Positions 62,001-64,000 of a DNA stretch of 64,000 bases are shown piece by piece. The DNA is taken from the NCBI GenBank assembly GCA_003991915.1, contig RQTK01000029.1, forward strand, positions 227,831 to 291,830, written 5' to 3'. The stretch is from Elysia chlorotica (Eukaryota; Mollusca; Gastropoda; Plakobranchidae). Each line of letters starts with the position of its first letter. The stretch's first letter is position 1. The notes beneath the pieces are model-generated. The model did not search any database. It had not been told where the DNA came from and worked only from the letters and a program-made list of their open reading frames with translations. Position numbers and translations under genes: made by a program.

Positions 62001-64000
62001 GACAAGGTAAAGGAAAACCACAATCTTGAGGGATATAAAATGATGCAACTTGGGGGATATAAGTATGCTCTATTGCTAAGAGATATTATTTTTAACATTG
62101 AAAGTGCTTTAAAAAGTCATTATAAAAATAAAGTGATATGAGGAGAGTTATTTAAAATTTCATCTTTTGATTTAATCTACTAAATGGCAATGTTTCTCAA
62201 ATGTTCAGATTACCTTTTTTAAGAAGTAAAGTCTATTACTTTATTGACAGAACTATGTATGTGTCAAGCAAGAATGTTCAGCACACACAAAACAAAACAA
62301 AAAACTAAACAAGAAAACAGTCTTACCACATTTTGATTTGTATCCTAGACTTGTTTTTTAAGGTTCAGATTCATCGGCTCATTGATTATCATCTTAAGCA
62401 TTGCATCCTAAGCAGGTTTATATAAACAACCTGACTTTCACTAGTTTCAGTGATATTAGCCAATGATTTACAAAGTAGGCTTGCAAACTAACAACTTTTG
62501 TATAAGAAACTATGACGCTAATGCCCTTTACCTTGTATGCTTGAACTCGCTTGTCCCTCTTTTTAACATACGCAACCAAGGCCTGAAAAAAAGTTCAAGA
62601 GCATATTTGTTTAACTTGGAAAAAATGAAATACAAGCTCACTTGTTAATATTTGTGGACAGCCCTCAGGGTAACAATACCATACATGAAGGCTGTTAATG
62701 TTATTGAAATTCAGTAAAAGGGACTGGGATGAGCCTTTTTTTTTTCTACAGAAGAGGAACTAATATTTAGCTAAAATTGATCAAACTGAGCCAAATACGA
62801 GATAAAACACTTGAAAAACAGACAACATTACTGTACAACCAGATACTACTGCTATTAACAATTGGCTGTGCTTTTTTGTCTGTACAAGAAATTCCAAAAT
62901 AGGCTAGTTAATGAATGTGAACGATGTGAGAATTTTGAAATTTAATGACTAAAAATGGTCTAAGGTATATGTGTACCTATCAGAAATTTTTTGTTGCTGT
63001 TCTTTTGAAATATTAAGAAAAATAGTTTATTTTTCAGAGTTCATAGGTTTATAAAACATTTTGTGATCTACTCAAAAATTGTTTCATTATGTTCTTTTAA
63101 AATGACTATAAATGTTGCAAACATTTAGCGATACTCACTCATTTACAGGTGCCATTGTTTGGTAATTTAACTAAGGCGTAACCCAAATTGCTTTTCCACC
63201 TGAACCGTATGTCAGGGGTACATTTCGATCCCATGAGCCGTATAGATTAAAAAAAAAAAAACACATTCCTATACGTACATCGAGGGGTACATTTTGATCA
63301 AATGCTCGGTAGAGAAGAAAAACCAATACACACGCATCCGTATGTTTGAAGTATATTATTATTTTGACCTCATTCACTTCAGACCTTGAGCATGATTTTA
63401 TCACCACCGACTCATGAACCCAACTTTTGTGATCTTTCTTTCCAGTTTGTTCCCTCTTTCACACGGAAGTAAAATAAATTTTCTAATAAAATAACATAAT
63501 TATGGTTAGGAATAATCAGTGTTTTTACTTCTTTGAAGATTAGGAGTCGAAAACAACCCCATTTGTTAAAAACATATATCATATGTTTATAAAATGATTG
63601 ATGGTCAACATGGTATAATAGCCTTTTGCTGCCATTCAACAGAATCATTTGGAAGAAAGAATGACTGAGGAATACATAAAGTTTTAAGAACAAATTCCAA
63701 CTACAAGTATAGAAAAACAGATAATGACTGATCCCTGGGGTAAAAAATTACTCCCCTGATATCAAATTGGAAGATTATCCAAATTTGATATCCTTTAAAG
63801 ATTTTAGTTTTTGGTTTTAGCACTTGAGGCTGACTAACTTACCAAAAGAAAACACAGTTGTTTTCTCAATGTCTTTTTGTTGATTTTTGTTGATATTTTT
63901 CACAAAGTTAAACTTTTATGAGCAAGACAACACACAACAAGAGCAAAGAGAGGAAACAAAATTAATAGATAAACGGAAATTAACTCACCCTTATCTCCTC
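56095..64000 (-). CDS. DNAJC21: DnaJ homolog subfamily C member 21 (JJJ1-like), 3' eleven exons, partial
   Basis: Cofactor of HSC70 in cytoplasmic 60S ribosome maturation (Jjj1 in yeast, with Rei1/ZNF622, removes Arx1/PA2G4). Exons on the minus strand: 64000-63989 (partial, EEIR), 62582-62532, 61839-61760, 61447-61326, 61018-60895, 60546-60298, 59982-59934, 59649-59582, 58897-58840, 58012-57794, 56277-56095. All are GT-AG and in phase, giving 404 residues. In order they show a basic helical region (ALVAYVKKRDKRVQAYK, KKLEERHAEIERKTKERRAE), the EAEWSAMSELEKDLQQLEAH segment, and zinc finger 1 CVACNKSF..FSNHEKSRKH (C-x2-C-x12-H-x5-H, split by an intron). An acidic Glu-rich linker, a basic patch VSKKQKKKRRQK and a second Glu/Asp-rich stretch follow. 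Zinc finger 2 is CNVCQRGHQTRNKLFEH..TGH near the C-terminus, which ends KKGKKNKKERR. The J domain lies beyond 64000. Introns carry SINE pieces. Confidence 0.95.
57637..57765 (+). mobile_element. SINE family 1, 3' fragment, in the last DNAJC21 intron
   Basis: ggattcagtataatgtacga, ggctaagacaagccatgata, tccttgccctgtctctgtga and caaattgtcagacatttggt follow the family block at 35113-35240. There is no tRNA head, so it is truncated. Confidence 0.75.
59035..59280 (+). mobile_element. Two tRNA-like repeat heads (SINE family 2) in a DNAJC21 intron
   Basis: The first has a box A-like tagctcagtctcctgagc (59048-59065) and agcaggagggccaaggttca box B (from 59081). The second has agtaggaggtcaaaggttcg (from 59251) with atcctc. 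The shared AGNAGGAGG..GGTTCRA arrangement links them to 60155-60185. Confidence 0.55.
60150..60230 (-). mobile_element. tRNA-like repeat head (SINE family 2), antisense
   Basis: The reverse strand reads agcaggaggtattgggttca followed by atccctaactggcacc, a good box B with the same upstream string as the two copies near 59.1-59.3 kb. Confidence 0.5.
63192..63335. repeat. Diverged two-copy tandem repeat, about 70-bp unit, in a DNAJC21 intron
   Basis: caggggtacatttcgatccc at 63213 recurs as gaggggtacattttgatcaa at 63281, each preceded by a cgta.gt/catc string and followed by g.cggtagag/gccgtatag and an A run. Confidence 0.5.

Overview
The window is eukaryotic: it has split genes with GT-AG introns, long AT-rich non-coding stretches and many simple repeats (TC, GTT, ATG, AAC). 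The gene set is metazoan (golgin-84 exons, a Golgi galactose 3-O-sulfotransferase, mitochondrial glutaryl-CoA dehydrogenase, DNAJC21). The repeat set is a decayed RTE/CR1-like LINE, mariner copies, a Penelope-like RT, a Ginger-like element and tRNA-derived SINEs. Together these suggest an invertebrate, most likely a mollusc. That assignment is inference; no lineage-diagnostic marker is present.

Layout. 1-40 kb is a gene-poor repeat landscape. It holds two related LINE pieces (1-1934 and 8656-9837, both minus), an isolated two-exon golgin-84 fragment (4323-5175, minus), a mariner transposase 3' half (6877-7245, minus), a 30-bp minisatellite (7625-7965), several local tandem duplications (6.5, 17, 21-22 and 26 kb), a large (AAT)n-headed dispersed repeat (22.5-23.3 kb), a decayed RT element (31.4-32.9 kb, minus) directly beside a 706-bp Ginger-like transposon (32974-33679), and a 790-bp assembly gap (34323-35112).

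40-64 kb is the genic part. The main exon of a GAL3ST-type sulfotransferase lies at 40527-42115 (+). A complete 11-exon GCDH gene (438 aa) lies at 44266-51712 (+), with a mariner copy in intron 2. The 3' eleven exons of DNAJC21 lie at 56095-64000 (minus); its J domain is beyond the right edge. GCDH and DNAJC21 converge tail to tail about 4.4 kb apart. The genes belong to unrelated pathways (Golgi sulfation, mitochondrial lysine/tryptophan catabolism, cytosolic 60S ribosome maturation) and nothing suggests joint function.

No sign of a bacterial-type system, CRISPR array or novel multi-gene cassette was found. The most notable points are the SINE family with a shared central block in six copies, the Ginger-like element with integrase remnant and TATA target duplication, the decayed Penelope-like RT, the orphan golgin-84 exons, and the repeated association of dispersed-repeat ends with (TC)n tracts.
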